Assembly: GCF_004028635.1 (NCBI RefSeq)
Contig: NZ_RQJW01000003.1
Location: 1,405,983 to 1,469,982, forward strand
DNA: 64,000 bases
Source: Streptomyces cyaneus
GTDB taxonomy: Bacteria > Actinomycetota > Actinomycetes > Streptomycetales > Streptomycetaceae
Direction: 5' to 3'
The notes below the pieces were generated by a model. The model searched no databases, was not told the origin of the DNA, and saw only the letters and a list, made by a program, of their open reading frames with translations. The position numbers were made by a program, and so were the translations under genes. Below are positions 16,996 to 25,343 of the stretch, piece by piece. How positions within the stretch are numbered: position 1 is the stretch's first letter; each line of letters starts with the position of its first letter.

Positions 16996-17511
16996 GTGCA
17001 TCGAACGACGACCACCGCAACGCTCCTGGTCACCGTGGCCGTCTCGGCCCTCTCGGGCTGCGTGACGGTCCCGCGCTCACCGTCGCCCGTCCCGCCCACG
17101 GCACCGTCCCAGCCGCCGGCGCCCCGGCCGGGCGATCAGGCGGACCCGCGGATCGTGGAGGCACCGGCCCGTGAGGCCCTGGCGCTGACCGGCTCGTCCC
17201 CGAGCCCGGCCTCCACGAAGTCCGCCGCACACTCCGCGCCCCCCACCGCCCCACCAGCGGCGCACACACCGGTGGCCCCTCGCTCACACCCCCACGCCCA
17301 TCCCCACCCCCGGCCCGAGCACCGGGAACCCCACCGCCCCGCCGTCGACGCCCCGAAGCGGCCGCGCATCGAGGTCCCCGACGTGTCGGAGTCGATCCGC
17401 AAGGAGGTCCCGCGAGGGAACTCGGACCTCTGCGGGCTGGGCAAGAAGTACGGCGGCTGGAGGGCGGACAGCCCGGAGTCGAGGATCTGCGAGCAGACGT
17501 ACGGCCGTTGA
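16996..17511 (+). CDS. Small secreted lipoprotein with His/Pro-rich linker
   Basis: The predicted 171-residue protein begins with a signal peptide ending in SALSGC, a lipobox for lipid attachment at the cysteine. A Pro/Ser/Ala linker follows, then an HPHAHPHPRPEH stretch that could bind metal, and a conserved-looking C-terminal end with two cysteines (DLCGLGKKYGGW and RICEQTYGR) that may form a disulphide. The GTG at 16996 places the signal peptide correctly; an upstream GTG at 16933 would spoil it. The function is unknown. Confidence 0.7.
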   Translation: MHRTTTTATLLVTVAVSALSGCVTVPRSPSPVPPTAPSQPPAPRPGDQADPRIVEAPAREALALTGSSPSPASTKSAAHSAPPTAPPAAHTPVAPRSHPHAHPHPRPEHREPHRPAVDAPKRPRIEVPDVSESIRKEVPRGNSDLCGLGKKYGGWRADSPESRICEQTYGR

Positions 17512-17629
17512 GGGGCGGGCCGACGCCGGCCGGCCGCCTGCCTAGCCGAAGCGCCGCCCCGCAGGGGCCAGGGGGGACATCCCTCTCAGCCCCTACGGTC
17601 CCACTCAGCGTTTACGGCCCTCCCAACCA

Positions 17630-18085
17630 CTACGGCCCCTCCCCCAGCCACGCCTCCAGCCGCCGAAGCTCCGCCCGCACCCCGTCCCCGTAGCTGTCGT
17701 CCCGCAACTCCCCCGCGGCTCCCCGCGCCCGACGCAGATGCACGCGGGCGGCCTCCGCGCGGTCGAGCTTCACATAGTCGGCGGCCAGATTCAGATGCAG
17801 CGAGGGATACAGAGCCCGCACGGCAAGCGCGCCGCCGGCACCCTCGGCCTCCGTCAACGCCCGCAGATCCCAGGCCAGTTCGTCCGAGGGGTCGTCCTGT
17901 GTGTCCGCCAGGTAGTGCGCCAGCGTGCAGCGGTGCAGCGGGTCGCCGTCCTCGCCCAGCTCCGTCCACAGGTCCAGCAACCGGCGCCGGGCCTCCTCGC
18001 GGTCCCCGGCGTGATGCAGAATGACGACCTGCCCGATCCGCGTCAGCACCGCGTCCGGTGCCGCCTGCTCCTGTTGCTCCGCCAC
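17630..18085 (-). CDS. Tetratricopeptide-like protein
   Basis: This 151-residue all-helical protein has the rhythm of TPR repeats: AVLTRIGQVVILHHAGDREEARRRLLDL, then SLHLNLAADYVKLDRAEAARVHLRRA. No catalytic motif is visible, so it is probably a protein-binding adaptor. GGAGG sits five bases before the GTG start. It lies just after ung on the same strand, with a hairpin between them that should end ung transcription, so it may have its own promoter. Confidence 0.7.
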   Translation of the reverse strand: MAEQQEQAAPDAVLTRIGQVVILHHAGDREEARRRLLDLWTELGEDGDPLHRCTLAHYLADTQDDPSDELAWDLRALTEAEGAGGALAVRALYPSLHLNLAADYVKLDRAEAARVHLRRARGAAGELRDDSYGDGVRAELRRLEAWLGEGP

Positions 18086-18170
18086 CGCGTCCTCCGGGCC
18101 CTCGTCGGCTGGTCCCTCCCGACGCTAACGGCACGCACCGGCAATCCCGGTCAGGCGGCTCCGTACGGGG

Positions 18171-18200
18171 CCGGGCCGGTCCGGCGAAGGACCGACCCGG
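18171..18200 (-). terminator. Terminator after ung
   Basis: CCGGGCCGGTCC (18171-18182), six-base loop, GGACCGACCCGG (18189-18200) pair over 12 bp with one mismatch, directly downstream of the ung stop on the minus strand. Confidence 0.6.
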
Positions 18201-18209
18201 TGGGGTGGG

Positions 18210-18893
18210 TCAGCCCAGGTCAGGGATCCGCCAGTCGATCGGCTCGTGCCCCTGGCGGGCCACCGCCTCGTTGATCTGCGTGAACGGGTGGGACCCGAAG
18301 AACTTCTTCGCCGACAGCGGCGAGGGGTGCGCTCCCTTGACCACGACATGCCGCGTCTCGTCGATGAGCGGAAGCTTCTTCTGCGCGTAGTTGCCCCACA
18401 GCACGAACACCGCCGGGTCGGGCCGGTGGGCCACGGCACGGATCACCGCGTCGGTGAACTTCTCCCAGCCCTTGCCCTTGTGCGAGTTCGCCTCACCGCC
18501 GCGGACCGTGAGCACGGCGTTGAGCAGCAGGACGCCCTGCTGGGCCCAGGGCATCAGATAGCCGTTGTCGGGGACGGGGAGGCCGAGCTCCTCCTTCATC
18601 TCCTTGTAGATGTTGCGCAGCGACGGCGGCGTCTTCACCCCGGGGCGGACCGAGAAGCACAGGCCGTGTCCCTGGCCCTCGCCGTGATACGGGTCCTGAC
18701 CGAGGATCAGGACCTTCACCTGGTCGTACGGCGTCGCGTCCAGCGCGGCGAAGACCTCCTCGCGCGGCGGGTGGACGGGACCTTTCGCCCGCTCCTCCTC
18801 GACGAACTCCGTCAGCTCCTTGAAGTAGGGCTGCTGCAGCTCGTCACCCAGAACCCCGCGCCAGGACTCGGGCAGCATGGCGATGTCGGTCAC
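18210..18893 (-). CDS. ung: Uracil-DNA glycosylase, family 1
   Basis: A complete 227-residue Ung. GQDPYH at 65-70 contains the catalytic aspartate, FSVRPGVKTPPSLRNIY is the uracil-pocket and DNA-backbone segment, LLLNAVLTVR holds the uracil-recognition asparagine, and HPSPLSA near residue 190 is the leucine-intercalation loop. It removes uracil from DNA to start base-excision repair. GGAAG stands six bases before the GTG start. There is nothing unusual about the sequence. Confidence 0.97.
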   Translation of the reverse strand: MTDIAMLPESWRGVLGDELQQPYFKELTEFVEEERAKGPVHPPREEVFAALDATPYDQVKVLILGQDPYHGEGQGHGLCFSVRPGVKTPPSLRNIYKEMKEELGLPVPDNGYLMPWAQQGVLLLNAVLTVRGGEANSHKGKGWEKFTDAVIRAVAHRPDPAVFVLWGNYAQKKLPLIDETRHVVVKGAHPSPLSAKKFFGSHPFTQINEAVARQGHEPIDWRIPDLG

Positions 18894-19011
18894 GTCAACT
18901 TCCTTACGATGTGCGGCGAACGGTGAGAGGTGACCGCCCCGCGGTCACTTCCAGGCCTCCGAACCTACAGGCGGCCACTGACAATCGCCCCGCCCACCGC
19001 ACATCCCGCCG

Positions 19012-20592
19012 CTACCAGCTGGTCTTGCGGTACAGCTCCCCCACCATCATGATCGTCGACGGGTCGAGGGCCCGCTCGGCGCCCGAGATCTCCGCGCTCG
19101 CGGCCACGTACTGCCGGCCCTGCCACAGCGGCAGCAGTCGCGCGTCCTCGACGAGGATCCGCTGGGCCTCCTCGAAGTCCTTGACCACGTTGGCACGGTC
19201 GCTCTGGGCGCGGGAGTTGGGCAGCAGGGTCTCGGTGATCTTGGGCGTCACGTACGGCGTACCGAGCGCGTTCTGCTTGCCGACGAACGGCGCGATGAAG
19301 TTGTCCGCGTCCGGGAAGTCGGGGAACCAGCCGCGTCCGAACACGGGGTACTCGCCGTTCTGGTAGCCCGTGACGTACGACTTCCAGGGGCGGCTCTTGA
19401 GGGTCACCTCGAAGAGACCGGACGCCTCGAGCTGGCTCTTCAGCTCCTGGAACTCCGCCTTGGTGGCGGAGCCGTAGCGGTCGCTGGTGTACCAGAGCTC
19501 AAGCGGGACGGGGGTCGTGATGCCCGCCTCGGTGAGGATCTTGCCGGCCTTGGCCTTGCTGGGATCGCCGTAGTCGTCGAAAAAGCCCGTGGTGTGTCCG
19601 GTCAGGCCCTTGGGGACCATCGAGTACAGCGGCTCGACGGTGTCCTTGTAGACCTTGTGGGCGATCGCCGGACGGTCGACGACCTGGGCGATGGCCTTGC
19701 GGACGGCGGACTTGCCCGCCGTCGGGTCCTTGGGGTTGAAGACCAGGTAGTTGATCTCGGTGCCGGAGCCCTCGATCAGCTGGAGATGGTCGTCGTCGTC
19801 GGCCTGGATGTCGACGATGTCGTCGGCGGCGAGGCCACGGAAGGCGACGTCGAGCTCCTTGTCGCGCAGCGCGGAGACCATGGTGGGCGAGTCCTGGAAG
19901 TACCGGATGGTCACCGCATCGTTCTTGCGCTCGGAGTACCCGCGGTAGCCGTCGTACTTGACGAGCTCGGCCTGCTGGCCCTCTTCGTAGGAATCGAGGG
20001 TGTACGGCCCTGACCCGACGACGGTGTCGTCCTCGCGCAGCTTGTCGGCCGGGTAGTCCTCGGGGTCGACGATCGACATGGCGGGCGTGGCAAGCACGAA
20101 CGGGAAGGTCGCGTCGGCCTTGTTGAGGTGGAAGACGACCTCTCGGTCGTTGAGCACCTGGACCCGTTCGAGGCTGCCCAGCAGACCGGCGGGGCCGCCG
20201 TTGACGTTGATCTTCCGGATACGGTCGATCGAGTGCTTGACCGCCTGCGCATCGAGGGTGTGCCCGTCGGAGAACTTCAGGCCGTCGCGCAGCTCGCACT
20301 TGTACTTCATGTTCGAGCTGTCGGTGAACTGGCAGCTCTCGGCAGCGTCGGGCTCGGGCGCGCTCGAGCCCGAGGGGTAGCTGAGCAGCGTCTGGTAGAT
20401 GTTGCGGAACAGTTCCCAGGAGCTGTCCCAGGACGCGGCGGGATCAAGGGTGCTGGGGGCGGCGGTCGTCCCCACGACGATCGCCCCTTCCTCTTCCGTC
20501 GAATCGGACGAGAGGACACCGCACCCTGCCACCAGGGACGATATGGACGCGATGGCCGCCACCTGCCGCAGGCGTCGGATCCGGTTGAACAC
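19012..20592 (-). CDS. ABC transporter solute-binding lipoprotein, family 5 (peptide type)
   Basis: The 526-residue lipoprotein has a signal peptide ending SSLVAGCG, so it is anchored outside the membrane. The body is a family 5 oligopeptide/nickel-binding protein: LDPAASWDSSWELFRNIYQTL, then the signature LRDGLKFSDGHTLDAQAVKHSIDRI, and GRGWFPDFPDADNFIAPF near the C-terminus. It would capture a peptide or similar ligand for import. No permease or ATPase gene is adjacent, so it must use proteins encoded elsewhere. GAGGAG lies seven bases before the GTG at 20592, which is why that start was chosen over the one at 20598. Confidence 0.88.
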   Translation of the reverse strand: MFNRIRRLRQVAAIASISSLVAGCGVLSSDSTEEEGAIVVGTTAAPSTLDPAASWDSSWELFRNIYQTLLSYPSGSSAPEPDAAESCQFTDSSNMKYKCELRDGLKFSDGHTLDAQAVKHSIDRIRKINVNGGPAGLLGSLERVQVLNDREVVFHLNKADATFPFVLATPAMSIVDPEDYPADKLREDDTVVGSGPYTLDSYEEGQQAELVKYDGYRGYSERKNDAVTIRYFQDSPTMVSALRDKELDVAFRGLAADDIVDIQADDDDHLQLIEGSGTEINYLVFNPKDPTAGKSAVRKAIAQVVDRPAIAHKVYKDTVEPLYSMVPKGLTGHTTGFFDDYGDPSKAKAGKILTEAGITTPVPLELWYTSDRYGSATKAEFQELKSQLEASGLFEVTLKSRPWKSYVTGYQNGEYPVFGRGWFPDFPDADNFIAPFVGKQNALGTPYVTPKITETLLPNSRAQSDRANVVKDFEEAQRILVEDARLLPLWQGRQYVAASAEISGAERALDPSTIMMVGELYRKTSW

Positions 20593-20732
20593 GCGCACGC
20601 TCCTCGATCTGCCATGCCAAGGGTCGGCAAAACATACCGCAGTGTTCCGGCCGGTGGACCTCCAGTCTCAGGAGCACTTGCTCACCTCTGCGGTGACTAC
20701 GTTGTCAAGGGCTGTTGATCTCCCCATACGTC

Positions 20733-20769
20733 GACACGGGCGCCGCTGGTGTCCAGCGGCGCCCGTGTC
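20733..20769 (-). terminator. Strong terminator of the fabG operon
   Basis: GACACGGGCGCCGCTGG (20733-20749), TGT loop, CCAGCGGCGCCCGTGTC (20753-20769): a perfect 17-bp stem, the longest hairpin I found in the window. It sits right after the SDR stop. Confidence 0.85.
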
Positions 20770-20799
20770 GGTGCCGATGCCGGTGTCGCGTCCCGTGCG

Positions 20800-21561
20800 T
20801 CAGCCGACGCCGGCGTTGAGGAAGATGCCGCCGTCGACGACGAGCGTCTGCCCGGTGACCCAGTCGGACTGGTCCGAGGTGAGGAACGCGGCGGCGCCGC
20901 CGATGTCGGAGGGCACGCCGAGCCGGCCCAGCGGGTAGGCAGCGGCGGCCTCGGCCTCGCGGCCCTCGTACAGGGCCTGGGCGAACTTGGTCTTCACCAC
21001 GGCCGGGGCGATCGCGTTGACCCGCACCTTGGGCGCGAACTCGTGCGCCATCTGCTGGGTGAGGTTGATCATCGCGGCCTTGCTGACGCCGTAGGCGGCG
21101 ATGAACGGCGAGGGCGCGATGCCGGCGACGGAGGCGATGTTGACGATCGCGCCGCCGTTGTCCTTCTGCCAGGCGTGCCAGGTCTTCTGGGCGAAGCCGA
21201 GTGCCGAGATCACGTTGGTCTCGAAGACCTTGCGCGCGACGCCCAGGTCGAGGTCGGCGAGCGGACCGAACACGGGGTTCGTGCCGGCGTTGTTGACCAG
21301 GTAGTCGACCCGGCCGAAGGCCTCCATGGCGCGCTCGACGGCGGCGGCCTGGTGGGCCTCGTCGTGCGCCTTGCCGGCGACGTAGATCGCGCGCTCGGCG
21401 CCGAGCTGCTCGACGGCCTCCTTGAGGGCGTCCTCGCCCCGGCCGGTGATGACGACGCGGTCACCGCGGGCGACGAGCGCCTCGGCGACGCCGTAGCCGA
21501 TGCCGCGGCTGGCGCCCGTGATCAGGGCGACCTTGCCGGAGAGTTCAGGCAGTGCAGTCAT
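20800..21561 (-). CDS. Short-chain dehydrogenase (SDR, FabG-like)
   Basis: The 253-residue SDR has the cofactor motif TGASRGIG near residues 16-23, NNAGTNP near 91, the catalytic serine in NIASVAGI, and YGVSK with catalytic tyrosine and lysine near 157-161. VVDGGIF closes the fold. It probably reduces a 3-ketoacyl or other ketone substrate with NAD(P)H. The ATG follows the upstream fabG by 20 bases, so both genes form an operon ending at the 17-bp hairpin. Confidence 0.9.
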   Translation of the reverse strand: MTALPELSGKVALITGASRGIGYGVAEALVARGDRVVITGRGEDALKEAVEQLGAERAIYVAGKAHDEAHQAAAVERAMEAFGRVDYLVNNAGTNPVFGPLADLDLGVARKVFETNVISALGFAQKTWHAWQKDNGGAIVNIASVAGIAPSPFIAAYGVSKAAMINLTQQMAHEFAPKVRVNAIAPAVVKTKFAQALYEGREAEAAAAYPLGRLGVPSDIGGAAAFLTSDQSDWVTGQTLVVDGGIFLNAGVG

Positions 21562-21581
21562 GTCCGTGTGTCCCCAGTTCC

Positions 21582-22343
21582 CTAGTCGAGCGGTCCGCCG
21601 GCGACGTACAGCACCTGGCCGGAGACGAAGCCGGCCGCCTCGCCGGTGAAGAAGGCGATCGCGTTGGCGATGTCGTCCGGCTCGCCGACCCGCGCGACGG
21701 GGATCTGGGTGGCGGCGGCGGCCTTGAAGTCCTCGAAGCCCATGCCGACGCGGTCGGCGGTGGTCTTGGTCATCTCGGTGGCGATGAAGCCGGGGGCGAC
21801 GGCGTTGGCGGTGACGCCGAACTTGCCGAGCTCCTTGGCGAGGGTCTTGGTGAAGCCCTGGAGGCCGGCCTTGGCGGCCGAGTAGTTGACCTGGCCGCGG
21901 TTGCCGAGCGCGGAGGACGAGGAGAGGTTGACGATACGGCCGAAGCCCGAGTCCACCATGTGCTTCTGACAGGCCTTGGACATCAGGAAGGCGCCGCGCA
22001 GGTGGACGTTCATCACGGTGTCCCAGTCGGCGACGCTCATCTTGAACAGCAGGTTGTCGCGCAGCACGCCCGCGTTGTTGACCAGGATCGTCGGGGCGCC
22101 GAGCTCCTCGGCGATCCGCGCGACGGCCGCCTCGACCTGCGCCTCGTCGGAGACGTCGCAGCCGACCGCGATGGCCTTGCCGCCGGCCGCGGTGATCTTC
22201 TCCACGGTGTCCTTGCAGGCGGACTCGTCGAGGTCGATCACGGCGACCGCGCGGCCTTCGGCGGCCAGTCGTACGGCGGTGGCGGCGCCGATGCCGCGCG
22301 CTCCGCCGGTGACTACGGCGACCCGCTGCTCAGTGGTGGACAT
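21582..22343 (-). CDS. fabG: 3-oxoacyl-ACP reductase family protein (FabG)
   Basis: The 253-residue protein shows all FabG motifs: TGGARGIG near 12-19, GCDVSDEAQV, NNAGVLRDNLLFKM, the catalytic serine in NLSSSSALGNRGQ, YSAAK with the Tyr/Lys pair, and PGFIATEMTK. It should reduce 3-oxoacyl-ACP or -CoA to the hydroxyacyl form. GAGGAG precedes the ATG at 22343. It is the first gene of a two-SDR operon; a palindromic site lies just upstream. Streptomyces have several FabG paralogues, so this may not be the essential one. Confidence 0.88.
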   Translation of the reverse strand: MSTTEQRVAVVTGGARGIGAATAVRLAAEGRAVAVIDLDESACKDTVEKITAAGGKAIAVGCDVSDEAQVEAAVARIAEELGAPTILVNNAGVLRDNLLFKMSVADWDTVMNVHLRGAFLMSKACQKHMVDSGFGRIVNLSSSSALGNRGQVNYSAAKAGLQGFTKTLAKELGKFGVTANAVAPGFIATEMTKTTADRVGMGFEDFKAAAATQIPVARVGEPDDIANAIAFFTGEAAGFVSGQVLYVAGGPLD

Positions 22344-22360
22344 GGATGACTCTCCTCGGG

Positions 22361-22374
22361 TGAGCGACCGCTTA
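22361..22374. promoter_or_regulatory. TetR-like operator before the fabG operon
   Basis: TGAGCG-AC-CGCTTA is an inverted repeat with one mismatch, 18 bases upstream of the fabG ATG. This form resembles operators of TetR-type regulators of fatty acid genes; no regulator gene is adjacent. Confidence 0.4.
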
Positions 22375-22438
22375 GTACCTTCGATGGACGTGACGCTAGA
22401 AGTCCTGGCACGCGGTGTCAACGGCCACCGCGCGCATG

Positions 22439-22487
22439 TGATCCATTACCTGATCCGTAACCCGATCTGTAACCCGATCCGTCACTT
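22439..22487. repeat. 12-bp tandem repeat at the end of the DUF3037 gene
   Basis: Four imperfect units of about 12 bp (22439, 22451, 22464, 22476), each near GATCCGTAACCC, lie just after and across the DUF3037 stop codon. Confidence 0.7.
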
Positions 22488-22892
22488 CACCAACAGATCG
22501 AGCAGCCGCTCCGCCTCCGCCGCCGGATCCGATGTCAGCCCGGTGTGCACGGGCCCCGGCTGGACTACCGTCGAGCGGGGCGCGATCAGCCAGCGAAAGC
22601 GCCGCCCGGCGTCGTCGGCCCCGGCCTGTCCCGCCGCGTCGCCGCCCGCGCAGACGCCCTCGACGGCACGGAGTGCGGCCCGTACGCCGGCGACGTCGGC
22701 AGCGGGGTCGAGTGCCTGCAGTCTGCTCTCGTCCAGGTGGGTCCGGGCGGCGACGAAGGACCGGGCGCGGCAGTACACGAGCACGCCCGCGTTGAGGCAC
22801 TCTCCGCGCTCGATGCGCGGGACGACCCGCAGCAGCGCGTACTCGAAGACGTCCTGCGTGCGGGAACGGGTCCCCAGGGTGCGCTCGCTCAC
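22482..22892 (-). CDS. DUF3037 protein, coupled to a HipA-like kinase gene
   Basis: The 136-residue protein starts with DVFEYALLRVVPRIERGECLNAGVLVYC, the diagnostic DUF3037 block, and ends RFRWLIAPRSTVVQPGPVHTGLTSDP, its second conserved block. The function of the family is unknown. Its GTG overlaps the stop of the HipA-like gene by four bases, so translation is coupled and the products are probably made in fixed ratio. DUF3037 genes are commonly found beside HipA-like genes, which suggests a complex or a substrate relation. Confidence 0.85.
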   Translation of the reverse strand: MSERTLGTRSRTQDVFEYALLRVVPRIERGECLNAGVLVYCRARSFVAARTHLDESRLQALDPAADVAGVRAALRAVEGVCAGGDAAGQAGADDAGRRFRWLIAPRSTVVQPGPVHTGLTSDPAAEAERLLDLLVK

Positions 22893-23626
22893 TTGATCCC
22901 CTCGATGCGTTCGTGGATGACGGCGGCCCGTGCGAGCAGTGGCTGCGCGTACGCCTTCCTCAGTGCGTCCGCCGACTCGAACCCCGGCTCGTCCTCAAGC
23001 CACACGCCGGGGATCTCGGCGGTCACCTCGGCGAGCAGTTCCTCGGTGACCAGCGGCGCCAACTCGGCCGCGGCTGCCCGCACATCCGGCGCGAAGGAGG
23101 CGAGGGCATGGCCGACGGCATCGTACGGGCGGGCCGCCGAGGCCTGTGCCCCGGGCCAGTTGTGCTGCCAGATCATGGTCGCGCCGTGGTCGATGAGCCA
23201 CAACTCGCCCTGCCACATCAGCAGGTTGGGGTTGCGCCAGGAGCGGTCGACGTTGTTCACCAGGGCGTCGAACCAGACGATCCGGCCGGCGTCTTCGGGG
23301 CTCACCTCGAAGGCGAGGGGGTCGAAGCCGAGCGCACCGGAGAGGAAGTCCATGCCGAGGTTGGTGCCGCCGCTGGACTTGAGCAGCCCCTGCACCTCCT
23401 GGTCGGGTTCGCCGAGCCCCAGAACCGGGTCGAGCTCCACGGTCACCAGGCGGGGCACCCTGAGGCCCAGCCTGCGGGCGAGTTCACCGCAAACGACCTC
23501 GGCGACCAGCGTCTTGCGGCCCTGTCCGGCGCCGGTGAACTTCAGGACGTACGTCCCGAAGTCGTCGGCCTCGACGAGCCCCGGCAGTGAACCGCCCTCA
23601 CGCAGGGGCGTGATGTAGCGGGTCAC
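22889..23626 (-). CDS. HipA-like kinase domain protein (short, HipA_2 type)
   Basis: The 245-residue protein is a compact HipA-fold protein. TYVLKFTGAGQGRKTLVAEVVCGEL covers the nucleotide-binding strand and lysine, LVNNVDRSWRNPNLL resembles the HipA catalytic DxxxN block, and LWLIDHGATMIWQ is the metal-binding motif. Full HipA toxins phosphorylate a protein target, but this form lacks the N-terminal subdomain and the HipB antitoxin gene. AAGAGG lies before the GTG at 23626; an in-frame ATG at 23644 is the alternative. It is first in a coupled pair with DUF3037. Confidence 0.82.
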   Translation of the reverse strand: MTRYITPLREGGSLPGLVEADDFGTYVLKFTGAGQGRKTLVAEVVCGELARRLGLRVPRLVTVELDPVLGLGEPDQEVQGLLKSSGGTNLGMDFLSGALGFDPLAFEVSPEDAGRIVWFDALVNNVDRSWRNPNLLMWQGELWLIDHGATMIWQHNWPGAQASAARPYDAVGHALASFAPDVRAAAAELAPLVTEELLAEVTAEIPGVWLEDEPGFESADALRKAYAQPLLARAAVIHERIEGIK

Positions 23627-23720
23627 GGTGACCTCTTGCAACATTTTCCCAGGCCACCCGTTTCTTCAACCTTGCAATCCGCGGCCGCCTTTGGCGGAGT
23701 GGAGCTGCGAGAATCACCCG

Positions 23721-24146
23721 TCAACGAGCCTGGGGAGAATCTGGTGAGTTTCGGCTGGCATGCCGATCTCCCCGCTCCCCAAGCAGTCCGACGATGGCGG
23801 TGCGCCCCTTGCTTCCGGCCTCCGGCATGAAGTGAGCATAGTAACCGAGGGTGATCGCGGGCGAGGAGTGCGCGAGCCACCGCGCCAAGGCCACGACAGC
23901 CCCTCCGGCCGCCACCCACTGCCAGGGTTTCGCTCCCTCGGGTGTAGGTGTTCCACGTGTTCACCGCGACGAGTTGCCGAGTCGTGTGGTGAGCAGCGGG
24001 GAGAACTTCCTCCCCTGCCGCTCCGGCTTCCCCCACGCAAGCTCCACCTCCACCGGTGGGAACGCTTCGACGTGGCGCTTCAGCTCATCGGCCACCGAAG
24101 AGGGCATGTCGACGGTACGCGTCTTCGAACTCCTCGTCCTCGTCAC
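23721..24146 (-). pseudogene. Decayed tyrosine-recombinase (phage-type integrase) gene
   Basis: Three pieces in different frames read as one integrase from 24146 downwards: SSVADELKRHVEAF and FSPLLTTRLGN, then VNTWNTYTR, then VVALARWLAHSSPAITLGYY followed by AHFMPEAGSKGR and GLLGERGDR. The part that should lie between NTWNTYT and VVALARW, including the catalytic HxxR box, is deleted, although the catalytic tyrosine region GYYAHF remains. The N-terminal domain is also missing. It is a relic of an integrated plasmid or phage; I could not find an attachment site or tRNA beside it. Confidence 0.78.
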
Positions 24147-24154
24147 GGCGGGTC

Positions 24155-24440
24155 ATGCGCGACCCGAAGATTCTCGTATTCCGTACCGGCTGCTCCTACC
24201 GCAGGCGCTTGGAGAGCATCCTGCAGGCGCGGGGCGCCATCGGCGTTCGCTGCATGGAGTTCGGAACGCTGGACGGCATTCTCGGCTGCGTCGGCGCCGA
24301 CATGGGCCTCACCCTGCTGCCCGCCGCTGTTGTCGAGCGGCACGCCTCAGACCGTTTTCGTCCAGCGCATCGACACACCGCCGTCGCCGGCCCTGACCCG
24401 GTTCCTCACGCATGCGCGAGCCATGGAGCAGATCAAGGTG
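24155..24440 (+). pseudogene. Fragment of a LysR-family regulator (effector domain only)
   Basis: From 24155 the frame reads ILVFRTGCSYRRRLESILQ, then MEFGTLDGILGCVGADMGLT and LLPAAVVERH, a typical LysR ligand-binding half. It then loses frame, and a second frame continues QTVFVQRIDTPPSPALTRFL, the usual C-terminus. No DNA-binding domain precedes it. It borders the broken integrase, so both are parts of one eroded insertion. Confidence 0.72.
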
Positions 24441-24642
24441 TCCCGAGCAACGTCGCGACGGCTGCGCGAGCATGACGGGCTGGGGCCGGGTCGCATCCTC
24501 GGTGATCGCGGGGCCGGCATGGAACACCCGCGATCCCCTTCCTCACCAACCGGGCCATCCCCGTCCCCACGCCCCACACCCGGCTGTGGCGCCTGCTGTC
24601 GGCGGTGGCCGCGGCGCTGTGACGAGTGTGCTGTGCCGTGGG

Positions 24643-25227
24643 TCAGGTCGTCGATGCCGGACCGGGCGGAAGGTGGACCGTCATGATCAGGTGGCAGGTC
24701 TCGGTGCCGACGCCGCGGTAGGTGTGCGCGGTGTCGCCGTCGAACGTGGCGGTCTGGCCGGCTTCGACGGTGTGCTCGCTGCCGTCGACGACCAGGGTCA
24801 TCCGGCCGGAGGTGACGCTGACGGTCTCCACGACACCGGCCTGGTGGGGGTGGCTGGGGTATTCCTCGCCCGGTTCCAGTCGCCAGCGCCAGACCTCGAC
24901 CGGAGCCGGCCCCGAGGTCGTCAGCATGAGCCGGGCCTCGCCACCCCGCTCGCCCGTCCACAGGGGTGCCACGGTGTCGGCGGCCACGACCCGTACACGG
25001 CCTTCGGGCGATCCCTGCATCAGGGCGGACACAGAGATGCCCAGAGTGTCGGCAAGCCGGACCAGCGTGGCCAGGTTGGGGTTGCCCTGGGCTTTCTCCA
25101 GTCCCACGAGGGCGCCCTTGCTGACCTGGGCGCGGCGGCTGAGTTCGTCCAAGGACAGGCCCGCGCGCATGCGTGCCGCCCGGACGTTGTGCGCGACCGT
25201 TCGCAGGGCTGCGGCTGTCTCCGCCAC
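24643..25227 (-). CDS. XRE-family regulator with C-terminal cupin domain
   Basis: The 194-residue protein has a helix-turn-helix at about residues 8-62 (RAGLSLDELSRRAQVSKGAL, then VGLEKAQGNPNLATLVRLAD) and a cupin sensor domain after residue 115 with YPSHPHQAGVVETVSVTSG and a closing GDTAHTYRG, both holding metal-ligand histidines. Such regulators often control amino acid or polyamine export and use. GGAAGG stands seven bases before the GTG at 25227; an ATG at 25254 would add nine residues. It is divergent from an EamA exporter, with inverted repeats between them. Confidence 0.88.
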   Translation of the reverse strand: MAETAAALRTVAHNVRAARMRAGLSLDELSRRAQVSKGALVGLEKAQGNPNLATLVRLADTLGISVSALMQGSPEGRVRVVAADTVAPLWTGERGGEARLMLTTSGPAPVEVWRWRLEPGEEYPSHPHQAGVVETVSVTSGRMTLVVDGSEHTVEAGQTATFDGDTAHTYRGVGTETCHLIMTVHLPPGPASTT

Positions 25228-25261
25228 CTGGTCACCTTCCTTGCGGCTGGACATTCCAATG

Positions 25262-25310
25262 CACCGTACGGTCGATCGGTTGTGGCATTCGGTCGATTCG
25301 CTGTACGGTG
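25262..25310. promoter_or_regulatory. Inverted-repeat pair in the XRE/EamA divergent promoter
   Basis: CACCGTAC (25262-25269) and GTACGGTG (25303-25310) are perfect inverted copies 33 bases apart, with two copies of GGTCGAT(C/T) between them. They lie between divergent start codons 116 bases apart and are good candidates for binding by the XRE-cupin protein. Confidence 0.5.
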
Positions 25311-25343
25311 TGGTCGTTCCACTGAATGTTAAGGGATTGTGCT

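Noticed and set aside
23645..23720. Attachment site next to the integrase relic
   Set aside because: No tRNA 3' end and no direct repeat flanking the relic could be found within the window.
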